A stretch of DNA of 64,000 nt from Oasisia sp. SBJ-2009. Lineage: Eukaryota > Annelida > Polychaeta > Sabellida > Siboglinidae. This document shows positions 26,901 to 38,150 of the stretch, piece by piece. The notes beneath the pieces were generated by a model, which was not told where the DNA came from, did not search any database, and was given only the letters and a program-made list of their open reading frames with translations. Each line of letters starts with the position of its first letter. The first letter of the stretch is position 1. A program made the position numbers and the translations under genes. Location: the NCBI GenBank assembly GCA_964017155.1, contig OZ024863.1, forward strand, positions 45,321,364-45,385,363. Reading direction: 5' to 3'.

Positions 26901-29900
26901 ACACTCGCTGCGCCATCACGCTGCCCTGTCACAGACACAACCACACAGTCACAGTCTACCTATCAACTACTAATTGACCGATCATCACGTCAGAACATGT
27001 CCAGTTGTACCCTGGCCTGAATACAGACGGTCAATTATGGACGTAAAATGACAGATGTGCAAATGAAAGAAACTAAGAAAATTCATGATCAGTTAATCAC
27101 TATACAATATGTGAACAAGGTACAATTTATAATTATTTACTTCAGTTAATTACTATACAATACAATATGTGAACAAGGTATCCTGATATCAATATTACAT
27201 TTCTCTAATGAATCAGTAATATAAATTTATACATCAGTAAAAATTAAACATAAGAGTGCATGTAAAAATTACATATGCATATACTGAAGGATGATTTCTT
27301 CAGTTTGAAAATATCAAGCTATTAGAAACCATTACATATACTACTAAAAATTTGCTAGGGATCAATATTAATTTTTCAGCATGGGTATCACACAAAAACT
27401 GAAAATGATATGTATTCGAGGACATGTTTATTTCCTGAATGATGAAATTCAAGAAATACAATTTTTTATTTCCTGAATTGCATCATTCACGAAATAAACA
27501 TGTCCTCGAATACATGCCTTTTTTTTGTTTTTGTGTGATACCCATGTCGAAAAATATAATACTGCCCTAAATACTGATCCCTAGCAAATTTTTAGTAGTA
27601 TATGTATTTTAGTTACTACTGTTGCTACCGCTGCAGTTTCAGTTACTGTTGCCGAAGCTTCTCCTGCTTTAGGTTATTGATAAATTAAATTATAAACAAA
27701 AAGGTCAATCTCGTGATTGCCCTGACTGAGGCATTTAGTTCTGCAATCTCGTAACCGGTGCAGCTAAATCCAATGAGGTGGAAGTTGATTGATTAGTTCC
27801 AAGTAAATCTTTTGCAACTGTGAGAAAAATGGGGCTGAAAAAATGGTTAAAATGCTCCACTCAAAACTGGATGGGGCAACAGTAGTTTAGCGTAATGCGA
27901 GAGGAATGATTAGGAAATAATAATAATAATAATAATAATAGTAACTTCTTTTGCGCCAATATCCTCGAAAATCAAGCTCAGTGGCGCGACAAAACCAGGG
28001 GATTAATCAATCTCATAATCGAAAGCAATGCGTGAGTCGTCAACGGATGGATGGAAAAGCTAGGAGGCTAAGGAGGATAGGCAGCATTAAAGAGATAGGT
28101 TTTTAGATGTCGGCGGAATGAAACTATATTACCTTGTGATTTAACACTGGCAGGAAGCGAATTCCACACCGTTGGTGCGGCAACCGAGAAAGCTCGGGTC
28201 CCGGCTTTCGTTTTCACCCGAGGGATGTGAAGAGGGTTACTACTGGTTGAGCGTAGCTGTCTGGAATTTCTTGTTGGAGTTAGCATTGAATTTAGATATG
28301 CTGGTTGTGTAGATGAGAGTGCTTGATAGGCTATTGTACAAATTTTGAAAATGATGCGATAGTGCACAGGTAGCCAATGCAGTGATTTTAGAAGCGGCAC
28401 TGAGCGAGAAAAACGAGGAACTGTATTTGTACGTACTGTTGCCTGATTCAGCACCAAAACATGGATGCCCCGGTTCTTATCTGGCTCCGCATCTTCTAGG
28501 ATCTACATCGAAAACAAACATCATGGATATGTCACATATGGAATAAAATTCTATGGAGAGCAGCGAGGTAGTAATATAACAGCCTGTGAGGAAAAATTGC
28601 TATGTAGGATTAAATTTTAAAAGAAGTTGTTTACAACTGGTGAATAAACAATTTGTTACTGTCCACATTGGTTAATCTGAAGTTATCCATTCTGCAGTAT
28701 GTAATATCATTTTAAAATAGCAGAATATATAAGTTGACTAAACAAATTGCAGTCAATCAGCAAAAAACATGGCTCGGATATTTGACTGTTCAATATCCAA
28801 TGATGGATGTGTCCGTGATATGTAATCTGCAAAGATGACTTAACTAGAGCTCAAAGTCTTAGAAACAATTGGAGAAACGATAGCAGACGAGGAGAAAATG
28901 TGAATCTAAGCTGCTTTGTAAATAATAATGAAAATCCTGACATATCTGCCATATACACAAGTAATGAAGGTTTAGGGAGGAACGTGGTCATATCTCATTT
29001 TTATACAAATCTCTTACAAATGCCAAAGTCAATACTGTATATGTACTTTTTAGTGTATGTCAAAACTGTATAGCATAAATGCTACAAAGTGACAAGCTAA
29101 TAACTACAGAATCGCATCTGGTTTTACATGGTAGACAGATTTCCAGCACAATCAAGCAGATTTGGTTAAACAGAAGTAGAGAAAGACAGAGACAGACAGA
29201 CAACTGGCTGGGTGGGTAAACAGATGGATAGCCAGACAGACAGGCAGACAACTGGTTAGATAGATATCTTGAAAGGCAGAAAGTCAAACAAACTGGCATA
29301 TTTACAGACAACCAGACATCCGTAAACAGACAGAGACAGACAAAAGGATAGACAGATGGATATACTAGTCTGACTGGCAACCAAACAGACACACACAGAC
29401 GGACATTAGTACACAGACTGACAGCCAGACTGACCAGACAACTGGACAACCAGAGAGAGACAGACTGGCTGGCAGGGCAGGTGGACTTAGACAATGACGG
29501 ACGGACGGACGGGCGGGCGGGCGGGCGGGCGGGCGGACGGACGGACGGACGGACGGACGGACGGACGGACGGACGGACGGACGGACGGACGGACGGACGG
29601 ACGGACGGACGGACGGACGGACGGACGGACGGACGGACGAACGAACGAACGAACGAACGAACGAACGAACGAACGAACGAACGAACGAACGAACGAACGA
29701 ACGAACGAACGAACGAACGAACGAACGAACGAACGAACGAACGAACGAACGAACGAACGAACGAACGAACGAACGAACGAACGAACGAACGAACGGACTG
29801 CCGCAATTAGTTTTCAAGACTGCTGAGTCACTCACCATTGTGCCATCAATGGTGACAGAGACCTTGGACTTGCTGGACAGTACTTCGACTTGTAGTGACC

Positions 29901-32900
29901 GCGGAGGGTCGGCCACCTGTTTGATGTTCCGGGGGGCGTGTTTGCCCTCCTCCGCTCCCTCTACTGGGTTGCTTGTTGCTATGACAACGACAGACAATGT
30001 AACAGAAAAATATTCTTGCAATCTGAGGCGCTAGTAGATCTGACATGACCCTGCTACATAAGAACATTTTCAAGACTATGAAGAAGTAAATTAAATAACA
30101 GTCCAGAATGAATACTGTTGAATGTATTGAAATATCAACTAGAGTATGGAAATTAAATAGTTCACTGGAATCCCAAATGGTTTCATGGAAAATATCCCAC
30201 TGATATTTTTTCTCCGTAGGGTTGATTTTGTTGCACTGGCAATTGCAATAATTGTGAATGTCACAATTTCAATTTCAGGCCAAATGAAATGGAAAGGTCT
30301 AGTGTAGTAAGTAATTGTTTTAGTGCACAACACGACTGATTATGTATGAGACCTCTATCAAACAAAATATTTACATAAGTGCCTTATGCTACTGGTGCAG
30401 TATTTCATCTAGTAAATCAATCTTTACCTGAATACAGTTCTCACTTAAACTACTTGCACTATTTTTGTTAGAAAGAATACATTTTACGTCCAGAACTGTT
30501 ACAGAATATATGACGGAATGGCCACCAGTTGACAGCTGCACATCTTCTGCGTCCAGTTTGGTGGCTTGTGTAAGTATTTATGTTACTGTATGTTGTTTGT
30601 AGTTTTATTTGTATTTTTCATTTGGAAATAAACAACTGAATCAAACTGACAGGAAACACAGCTCATGAGATGGACAGGTCAGTGGTCAGTGGTCAGTGGC
30701 CAGTGGTCAGTGGTCAGTGGTCAGTGGTCAGTGGTCAGTGGTCAGTGGTCAGTGTGTGATAAATTAAAACTCAATAAAGATACCCCAAATGACAGAGTAA
30801 AAACAAGTGGTTTATACAAATTACTTTAAACAAAAAATTTGTAGCATTTATTTATGCATCAGTTGCCAACTGTTGTAAATGATTCAAAGGATCAGGAGAT
30901 TGCCAATTAGACCCCACTGCATTGGTTAAATGCCAAGCAATTAATACGTATTGTCCAAATTAAACCTGTAAATCTTTGTCTTCAATAAAATTTGTGATTC
31001 CACAGTGAAGCTAGGGCAGAGGGTAATAAATGACCAGAGGGTAATATGCAGAGGGAGATGCATACAGAGGGTAATGAGTAGAGAGTGATAAGGGGGGTTA
31101 CCTGCTTTCTGGAGGTCCTGCTGCAGTCTCCGATTTGTGTCAATGATGAACATGACATTGATACAAAGTGTCGTCACCAGCACAATCACTACTGCCACCT
31201 AGTGGAAGAAACAAAACAGAAACTAAAATGTAATTGTATGCATGTACAAATAGGACATATTTGCGCAGTTTTTTTTGTGCACACAAGAATACGCACACGC
31301 ACACACAGATCTACTTTTCAAAAAATGAAAAACTACAATAAAAAATGTATTATAAATAAATGTACAGTTCCCTGCAATTTGATAATGAATAAAACCATTC
31401 AGATGTTTATAACCGCATAATAATAATAAATAAATAAATATTAATTATCCGCCCCATTAATAATTGATTGATAAAATAAATTATACATTAGCAAATAACT
31501 GATTTCAATAGTTAATTGCTTATCACAGATAAGTGTTAAGTAATGTGTGCATGTGTTCATGCAAATGCATTTATATTCATTCTATTCTATTTGTCTGTCT
31601 CTCGATCTGACACACGTGACACCTCAAGTCATCCATTTATATCTGCACTTGTTAACCTATGTAAATGAACCAGTTTGCGGCAAAATGCTGATGCGAACAC
31701 AATTAATGTTTTAGCACATTATCAATGAACCATATTAAGTGAATTTCTATAACACTACCAGGTAGGCAAGAGAACGGTTATTGTATAATCGTGATAATCA
31801 TTAGATGGCATCTGGGTTCATGCTACAAAACGATGTTAAGAAACAATGATTGTGAACTATCTAATTGTGTAATGAATTTTATGAATTTTATTTGCAAGAA
31901 TGAACCCTGTCGATTACTGATTAAAAACAACACATTCTAAATAAAATTTATAACTTAATGCAGATCGATTAACATTTAGCAATTTTTGTTACACAAGTTA
32001 GTTAATGTTTAACTGTCCATAAGTGTTGTCATCAGGTCATTTAAATATTTATCAACATCCCAACACAACAATGACCAATGGGAAACAGTTTAACCTTACA
32101 ATTCCATCCAATAAGCATGCCTACAAATTTCAGTCCTACCTGGGATATCATTGGAAACTGACTGATATGAGACAATCAGACATACAAACATGGACCAGTG
32201 AATGAGTCTGTTTTATTATCAGAGACTTAGAAATGTTGCTTCATCACTATTGCACTGAATTATTTAAACAAATGTTTTCATTCCACTACGATAAAACTCA
32301 AACTTCAAACAGTAGCATATTTTTTTATAAAGAGATAAACTTCATACCTGTTGGCTGTTCCCAATGAAAAATCCTTCACTGACATAAGTATTAAAGTTTA
32401 ATCACACAGATAGTGTGCTGACTACATAATAAGTACTTCTCTTTCTCTCATGGGATCCATTTATGGCTGAAAACACTCACCCGAGTCCTAGGTGATATCA
32501 TAAGTGATTTCTAATTCATTATGTCATGCCAACTGCTGCAATGGTCTACTGCCTCCATCTTAGACGTCACTGACAACATTTCTACTTGTCCACTAGCGAG
32601 GTCTACTTAAGATTGACAAAATTAAAACATCAGCAATATTTTTCAAATAGTTTTACACAACTTTATCTGCAAGCTGTTATTGTCTTTTACCCTTATAATG
32701 GTTAAAGTAATGGTTATGACATTTTCAGATTTAACAGTACACATTAATTCTGGCATTCTTTAGCGACCACAAATTCTCCTTTTCCTTTGACCACAAATTC
32801 TCCTTTTCCTTTTGGTGTTTACAGGAAGGACAACTGACTATTAAATGATTTATTGGATGTCTTCATTGCTACGGTCTAGTCTATAAATATTGGACATCAT

Positions 32901-35900
32901 CATCTCGGGATTACTGTCGTGTCTTTACTGGACAAAAATAACTCATTCTGATTTATATGGATATCCAGTATATCAGGCGTTGTCTCGGAAATAATCCAGA
33001 TAATCCAAGGTTTGATCATCATTACACAGCACAGAGAAGGAACAACTTCCTGCTGAGATGGGGACAGAAAGGTGTGGAAAAAAGGGTGTCGTCCTTGGCA
33101 TAGACGGGGTTGACACAGGGAAAGAAAGGAAGGGTTCGTCCTTGGCATAGACGGGGTTGACACAGGGAAAGAAAGGAAGGGTGTCATCCTTGGCATAGAC
33201 GGGGTTGACACAGGGAAAGAAAGGAGGGGTGTCTTCCTTGGCATAGATGGGGTTGACTTAGAGAAAGAAGGGTGTCTTCTCTTCCTTGGCACAGACGGGG
33301 TTGACATAGGGAAAGAAGGATGTCTTTCTCGGAGTCAGGAGTAAACAGTGGGAGGTTGGAAAAGAAGCATGTCTTCTTGGGGAAGAACAGGTTGGAGATG
33401 GGGAAAGAAGGATGTCATCCTTAGGGTAAACGGGAATTGCAACAGGGTAGTGCCACTGTAGTGTCGGGGGTAGACAAGATCGACCACCTTCGGTTGGCAG
33501 ACAGGAGAACAGGCAGACACTCCCAGAGGGTGATAGCCCCGGGAAGAAGGGAAACAGGACTGTCTGTGTTGGTGCCCGAGGGGGACATCTGGAAAAAGCT
33601 CTGGGTATCCATGGGAATTCACAGCCTAAACACTTTCTGGGGGGCATTCATTGAAACAGCAATGGTTTCAGTGACCTAGTTTCCAGGAATTACACCTGTT
33701 AGGCACATATAAATGACATGGTAAAATGGATGTTTTATTCTAAAAGTGACCCACAGGTTTTACAGTACATCTTTATCTGAGTTGCTGTGTTTTATTTCCT
33801 TTGTTAATGGGTATTTTTTTGTAATGACAGACATTTACAGGCTTTGGGATCATTAATTATTTCAATAACAAATTACGTTCTCAGTCATATACTTGACCTA
33901 CTTTGCTACAAGTGTAAGTATGACCATAAATACAAGAAGCTGTTACTTTTGAAGAGTCTTGAGTAAACATGTAACCATCATCCAGTACCCATTTCTGTCT
34001 GTCTACTCCAGGAACATACAATGTAGTTAAATCACTCATCATATGGCCCAAGGGTTTGAATTATTACCTAAGAATCCAACGTTAGAAAAACATTACTGCC
34101 ATAAACTGAAGGGACAAAAAAACGCGCCTCAACCCCTCGATAGTTAATGTCTAGCTTCTAGTTCTAACCAGGGAATTGGAAAATTGACATGAGTGCAATT
34201 ATAATTTTACTACGTTTTCATTTATTTCAATTCTGTTCTTGAAAATGTAACCTGAGAGTTGCTCCAGGCAAAATATTTGAAGACTGCATCTAATTGATGA
34301 AATCTTCAAATTTCCCTGTCCACGACTATGCATTATTTCAGTGTCCAATGAATCTATTGTGTACCATCTCAAAATCACTGCCATTTCATCCATAAACTGC
34401 AAAGTCCAAATTCCAGAGTAATTAGTAATCTATCTTCTGATGTGAAACAGAAATTTAAATGCAATTCTGGTGACATGTCCTTAAATAAATCTACAATTAC
34501 GGGCATTCACGTGTAATTTAAGCTCCTGAACACACTCTAGCTGTGATAGAATTCTGAGAAACCGCTCAACTATTGGCATCTGTTGATGAAGCCTTCTAAA
34601 AGGGCGGCATTTAAAGAGCACCTAAAAACATTTGGGAGTCAATCTGTCATCCCTGGGACTCCAGAGGTGACACAGGACTCAGATGTCACGTCACTAACGT
34701 GTCACCTCTGACAGTGACATATAACTTGTATGCAAACACCACCTGTTCTGGTTATCAAAATTACCCACAGCTGTGTACAATGCATGTGAGATTTTTACAG
34801 CTTTTCTGATATCATGAGTATGCCCTTGGAGACTGTTTTACAACTGGTTTACTAAGAGTAAATCATACGTACTATTTGATTCATAGTTATGTACACAAAA
34901 TACTACATATGATATATTTGCATTAACAAAATAGAAAACAAGTTTCACATTCAAATGACCTTGATATTTCAATGAACTACGGGAACTAATTCAAGGATCA
35001 AGATTTTAACAATACAAATGAATTATCATTATAAATTGCTTCTTGAGTAACGACGGCGTTTAATAAGTTAAAGTTATTACCCTGGTAACTGATATGCTAA
35101 AAAAGTATGGACTGACAGTGGCTTAAAAAATGTCTGCAGACTCCTAAATATGAACAGAGTAGGAGTCAACCACTGAACTCCCACCAAATTACCATATGCC
35201 TTTAGGTCTTTAGTTGGTGCCCAGGGCTTTATGCAGGTTTACAAACTTAAAAATGTGTCTGATGACCTGAAATGGACTACAAACACACATGTGCCACCAT
35301 TTACACTCACTTCTAAGGCATAACTGACAGTATCTATGGTTTTGGAAGACCATTTTTTTGCTTCTTCATTTTTTTACCCGTCCACCACCCGTCCACCCAT
35401 ATTTCTACCCATCCACAACGTTTTTTTGAACGGGCCTCTGCATAACGCTATGGTTGTGCCCCTGCATAAATTCCCTTTTCAATTTCATATGTTACCTTGT
35501 AACAGCCACATTCATCCATATGTAATGCAAATATTTTTAGGATTTTACAAAAAACCGCCCAAAGTTTGGCCATCGATTACCTAAAATCAAGGTAATCAGG
35601 AAACATTTCACAGTGGAATGTGTGCAATTGATGCATCATCTCTTGTCAATGACAAACGGTCACAACCTGTCATAAAACCTGGGTAATCTAGAATTCCACC
35701 AACTTGGTGTGCGTTGTATAAGCCTTGTTTTATGAGTCATACAGTCTGAAAATGACCAGCTTGCCAATTACTTTTTTCACAGCTGATGCAAACCAGTCAC
35801 ACATTGACTCGTACACTGACATATTAAGTGATCCAGGAAGCCAGCACCAGCTGGCTTATAAAGAGATTGCAAAAACTGAAATATCCATTCGTGTGGACCA

Positions 35901-36740
35901 GCAATTATGAAAAAATTCAGTGGCATGTACTGATAAAATGTGCAATTGTGCTATGGCCGTGCTTGGAAAATTGACATTTACGGTTAACAGGATACCAGGA
36001 GAAAAACCGTCTTTAGTCAATGAAGCTTGACAGATTTATTTTGTCTATCCATTGTGGTTCTCTTTGCGGTTTATGTCTCATTTGGCATGTTTGAATAATA
36101 TTGCACACTGATGTGTATAAAACACAGCCACAAGCATGCACGCATGAATATGCAGGCATGCACATATAAACTTGCAAGTAAATACATATTTATAACTATG
36201 TTTTTACAGTTGAGTCATTAATAGATGAAACATTACATACAGACCCGATGAGGAGTATATTTAAAAGCTTGTATAGAAAAATAATCAAAATTAATAGATT
36301 AGCTTTATTTTCATAATTGTGAGCTCTCTATTTTATATAATATTCTAATATTACAGATTTTGTATATTCCGAAATTGTATTAAAAAAAATTAAAGGAGAA
36401 TTTAATATAGCTATGAGATGGATGACAGTGACTACATTATCGTTAATAACTGTCTGATATAAATAAACAGTGGCAAACATATTAAAACTTTGCTATCTTT
36501 AAATACTTTACCAAACAAGAATACATACTTAAGATCCCTTTGACATGTACAATTACCATAAAAATAATGTAGGAGGAAAATTGACAAAACTGAAGAAGTA
36601 CTTACTCTGAACGTCCGCGCAACAAGATGTGTCTTGTGCAAACTCCACAGGCAACTTCCCCGGGATACGCTGTAAGTCCCGTACTGGCGGTGGGAATGGA
36701 AGGGGCGGTTGTAGGGCATACTCCACCCCTTCAAATCCAT
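14941..36740 (-). CDS. POMGNT1: Protein O-linked-mannose beta-1,2-N-acetylglucosaminyltransferase 1
   Basis: Twenty coding exons (minus): 36740-36606, 31198-31102, 29978-29836, 28502-28437, 26925-26812, 24688-24571, 24072-23974, 23234-23107, 22118-22048, 21573-21498, 21006-20881, 20464-20406, 20045-19976, 19608-19480, 18762-18572, 17275-17167, 16521-16450, 16081-16040, 15643-15576 and 15007-14941. All are GT-AG with matching phases; the total is 1980 nt, 659 residues (human 660). An in-frame TGA nine codons upstream (36767-36765) supports the ATG. It is a type II Golgi membrane protein: cytoplasmic residues 1-45, membrane segment about 46-65, stem domain about 90-255 ([43 protein letters not shown]), then the GT13 catalytic domain from about 300 ([25 protein letters not shown]). 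The metal-binding EED lies at 400-402 in VVEEDLD, followed by SAWNDQG and WDWDMWMR (479-486). It adds GlcNAc to O-mannose on alpha-dystroglycan. No broken exon was seen. Confidence 0.97.
17330..18571. repeat. 1.2-kb minisatellite, 22-23-bp unit
   Basis: The unit is close to CCCTCTACACATCCCTATGCCA with 22- and 23-bp variants, often in pairs. The left edge (17330-17520) has a related longer unit built on GATTAACCCCTATGACACC. The right edge (18480-18571) degenerates to CCTCACATACCCC and runs into the donor of POMGNT1 exon 15. Several long frames are open on the plus strand only because the unit lacks stops; they are not genes. Confidence 0.95.
19295..19440. repeat. Degenerate (CAAC/CAAT)-rich tract
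   Basis: Repeated CCAATCAACC / CCAACCAACC words in a POMGNT1 intron. Decayed low-complexity sequence. Confidence 0.6.
20495..20720 (-). mobile_element. LINE (CR1/L2-like) 3' end relic
   Basis: On the minus strand the sequence contains GGTGCTATCCCAAATAAAAT followed by ATATTATTATCAATA. This matches the end of the LINE relic at 61958-62380 (GGCGCTATATTAAATAAAAT). It lies just upstream of a POMGNT1 exon, inside the intron. No reverse transcriptase remnant was identified here. Confidence 0.5.
22254..22487 (-). mobile_element. tRNA-derived SINE, family A, copy 2
   Basis: Minus-strand copy of the 8791-9128 element. The head has TGGTCGCGCGGTAGAGCG and GGTTCAATCCC, and the body has GTGTCTATGCCAGGGGAAGT and TGTAGTGGACTCACAAATTC. 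It lacks the (AGA)n tail. It lies in a POMGNT1 intron, in sense with that gene. Confidence 0.85.
23825..23900 (-). mobile_element. Possible tRNA-like SINE head
   Basis: On the minus strand, TGCCTTAATGGAATAACC (A-box-like) is followed by CAGTTCGATTCATGG (B-box-like). No body was matched to the other SINEs in the window. It may be a remnant. Confidence 0.35.
24671..25060. repeat. Decaying tandem array derived from a POMGNT1 exon/acceptor junction
   Basis: The unit is about 40-50 bp: TTGAAACGACCCCTCATCCT, then RCAAACAA and an A-rich stretch with CACAG. The first copy covers the start of POMGNT1 exon 6 and its acceptor (boundary 24688/24689). The second copy (about 24713-24756) is nearly identical over the exon part and keeps an AG at the acceptor position. 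Later copies at about 24757, 24797, 24837, 24878, 24917 and further are increasingly diverged. Confidence 0.75.
25960..26335. mobile_element. Diverged inverted-repeat element (possible hAT-like)
   Basis: CAGGGTCCAGACACTTCTG on the left, followed by AAATTCAAGGCTATTCAAGA, is answered on the right by TTCAAAGCCTTGAATT and GCATGGGCCTTG in inverted order. There is no coding capacity. Arms are too diverged to fix the ends exactly. It lies in the POMGNT1 intron between exons 5 and 6. Confidence 0.4.
26466..26620 (-). mobile_element. Retroelement 3' tail with (ATT)n
   Basis: On the minus strand GAATATGGAAATAAAGCTTT runs into (ATT)n (plus-strand AAT repeats at 26466-26494). This is the usual form of a LINE/SINE 3' end with a short microsatellite tail. 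No body was recognised. Confidence 0.4.
27089..27182. repeat. Two-copy direct repeat
   Basis: CAGTTAATCACTATACAATA followed by TGTGAACAAGGTA recurs about 57-62 bp later with a 5-bp insertion. Intronic in POMGNT1. Confidence 0.6.
27331..27610. mobile_element. Foldback element with arms of about 130 bp, TA-flanked
   Basis: The left arm starts CATATACTACTAAAAATTTG and the right arm ends CAAATTTTTAGTAGTATATG. The arms pair along almost their full length (CATGTTTATTTCCTGAATGA against a near complement), leaving a short A/T-rich centre near 27460-27470. TA lies on both sides, as for Tc1/mariner-type MITEs. It lies in the POMGNT1 intron between exons 4 and 5. Confidence 0.75.
27916..28436 (-). mobile_element. 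5'-truncated CR1/L2-like LINE: reverse transcriptase C-terminus
   Basis: Minus-strand translation from about 28412 gives the conserved C-terminal part of CR1/L2-type reverse transcriptases: [18 protein letters not shown], then [36 protein letters not shown] and [10 protein letters not shown], ending at 28068. A 3' UTR follows, with GCGCAAAAGAAGTTACT and an (ATT)n tail (plus-strand AAT repeat 27918-27942). The 5' end coincides with the donor of POMGNT1 exon 4. The coding frame continues in phase from the exon into the LINE. Confidence 0.85.
29140..29480. repeat. Degenerate (ACAG)-rich tract
   Basis: Scattered CAGACAGACA and AGATGGATA words leading into the perfect tetranucleotide array. The open frames across it are artefacts of repeats. 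Confidence 0.65.
29497..29796. repeat. Three-phase tetranucleotide array (GGGC, GGAC, GAAC)
   Basis: A short GGAC start, about six GGGC units (29510-29535), about 26 GGAC units (to 29639) and about 39 GAAC units (to about 29795) follow without interruption. It starts about 40 nt past the donor of POMGNT1 exon 3 on the transcribed strand. Both strands have long artefactual open frames (RTDG / NERT and SVRP / SFVR repeats). Confidence 0.97.
30677..30755. repeat. 7-bp tandem repeat GGTCAGT, about 11 copies
   Basis: Nearly perfect GGTCAGT units with one GGCCAGT variant. In POMGNT1 intron sequence between exons 2 and 3. Confidence 0.95.
31199..36605 (-). other. POMGNT1 first coding intron (5.4 kb)
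   Basis: Bounded by the donor after residue 45 and the acceptor before the membrane segment. It holds a 26-bp direct duplication (ACCACAAATTCTCCTTTTCC, about 32764-32813) and a 48-bp minisatellite (33084-33430). No other gene could be supported. Confidence 0.7.
33084..33430. repeat. 48-bp minisatellite, five to six copies
   Basis: The unit contains GGGTGTCNTCCTTGGCATAG, ACGGGGTTGACACAGGGAAA and GAAAGGA. Copies start at 33084, 33132, 33179, 33227 and about 33269, decaying after 33330. Because 48 is a multiple of three, the minus strand reads an in-frame 16-residue repeat ([16 protein letters not shown]). Confidence 0.9.
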
Positions 36741-36849
36741 GCCCAGTTGATGGTTGGTTTTCAGTCAAAAATGTCCTTGACTTTTGGCATCTGTCGTTTG
36801 GTGTCTTCCGCCTCCGTACCATCAAGGTGGAGGTGCCAAAATTTATCAC
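36741..36849 (-). other. POMGNT1: Probable POMGNT1 5' UTR portion of the first coding exon
   Basis: On the minus strand ACTGTTAG at 36857-36850 could be an acceptor, giving 109 nt of leader before the ATG at 36740. The polypyrimidine tract is weak. Transcription could instead start within or near this stretch. Confidence 0.3.
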
Positions 36850-36949
36850 CTAACAGTAGGTGCTATGCCACTGATTGACAACAGCATTGTTGGTCACAAT
36901 TGTTACACTCCTCTAATATCACTTATTTGCTCTGTCTATCAATTCCACA

Positions 36950-37150
36950 ATCATCGCGTGCAAATCTCGTGTGCATATCCGTGCAATTCACACACGCACG
37001 CCGACGTACGCACACTCTTGTATACACACGTGGCATTCATACCGTTTCTGTGGCACCTTTCAGAGCCATGGTGATCAATTCTCATCGCCAATGACCGACT
37101 GTTTCCATCGTTAGCCGGTTCTGTCGTCCGCTGCATCCCACGTTGATGGC
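36950..37150 (-). promoter_or_regulatory. CpG-containing block upstream of POMGNT1 coding start
   Basis: Several CpG-bearing words (CACGCACGCCGACGTACGCAC, CATCGTTAGCCGG) in otherwise CpG-poor surroundings, 0.2-0.4 kb upstream of the ATG. It is an alternative promoter candidate to the 40.2-kb block. No TATA box was seen in the right place. Confidence 0.25.
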
Positions 37151-37625
37151 TAACTCAACTACTCCACAGTGCAATAGTTGTAGCCGTAAACGTGAACTCT
37201 CAACATCTGACCATGGCTTCAATTGGCCCATCAAACAACACTGGGAACTTGCTGATAGTCTTATCAACCTAGCTGCTTTCGGGTGACTGCCACCGTGATA
37301 ACCTCTTTCAGTGGAGTCCCTTATCCCTTCTGTGGGTTCGCTATCCCCTCTAGGAGTAGCCCATTGAAGGTGTGATGAATCCCATGGCGTCTTCAAAGGG
37401 GGAGTAGTAACACATATGTTGTAGGCATCAAACGGTCAGCTCCTGAAAGAGAATAAGAAGATATTTGGTTATACATTATGTTGAAAATGATGTACAGCCG
37501 CATTTGTGATTATAATGTGTAGTCTAACATCAAACTGCACCAAGAGTGGAACATTAAAATGTGGAGTTTGTTACATAGTTTAACATCAAACTGCCATAAG
37601 AATTTGAAATTAAAATTTGAAATAG

Positions 37626-37915
37626 TATCAGTGAGTGAATGATGAATGATTAGGTGGCTGAGTGAGAGTATGAATGAGTGAAAGAGTATGTGATTGTGGG
37701 GGAGTAAATGAGATAATGAGTATATCTCTTAGCAAGATCTAATGAACGAGAGAATGATGACGTGAATGAGTAAATAAGTACTAGAATATGTGACAGATAA
37801 TAGTGAATATGTGACTCTGTATATGAGTCTGAATCGTAGATTTCGAATGAGTATGTGAATGAGATATCATGAACGAATGAGTGACTGAGTCACTGGATGA
37901 ACAAGAGTGAATGTG
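37626..37915. repeat. Degenerate (GAATGAGT)-type tract
   Basis: Many imperfect GAATGAGT / GAGTGAATG / AGTATGTGA words over about 290 bp. A decayed short tandem repeat. Confidence 0.65.
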
Positions 37916-38029
37916 ATAGTAACGACAGTATTAATTACTCCTAACGGAGAACCGTAGCCTTTATTAAAATGAAATCAGGACACATGACCCCAGTGACCTT
38001 TCACAATTCTGCAGTGGCAACACCTTGGA

Positions 38030-38150
38030 TAGACACGGAGGAGCGCTCCTGATTAAACCTTAATTGATCTGTCAGCTGTCCCTCATACCTAGCCCAGTGT
38101 GCATATATTAACGCGGATTCTGGACATACCTGGCATTGAATGTCACTGGG
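38030..38150. promoter_or_regulatory. Compact motif-dense block (possible conserved non-coding element)
   Basis: The 12-bp palindrome AGGAGCGCTCCT (38039-38050) is followed by GATTAAACCTTAATTGATC and CTGTCAGCTGTCC (E-box and TALE-like). It is non-repetitive and clearly differs from the flanking repeat tracts. Conservation cannot be tested from one sequence. Confidence 0.25.

Noticed and set aside
28068..28457. A separate 129-codon gene
   Set aside because: It is the tail of POMGNT1 exon 4 read through into a truncated LINE reverse-transcriptase fragment. There is no independent start or full-length protein.
29060..29826. Open frames in the tetranucleotide array (NERT/TDGR and SFVR repeats)
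   Set aside because: Simple-repeat artefacts on both strands.
29365..30021. 218-codon minus-strand frame joining a real exon with SFVR/SVRP repeats
   Set aside because: The N-terminal part is POMGNT1 exon 3 (29978-29836). The rest is the tetranucleotide array beyond its donor.
36553..36849. 98-codon minus-strand frame starting at 36849
   Set aside because: It overlaps POMGNT1 exon 1 in another frame. The frame starting at 36740 ends in phase at the donor and continues into the membrane segment.
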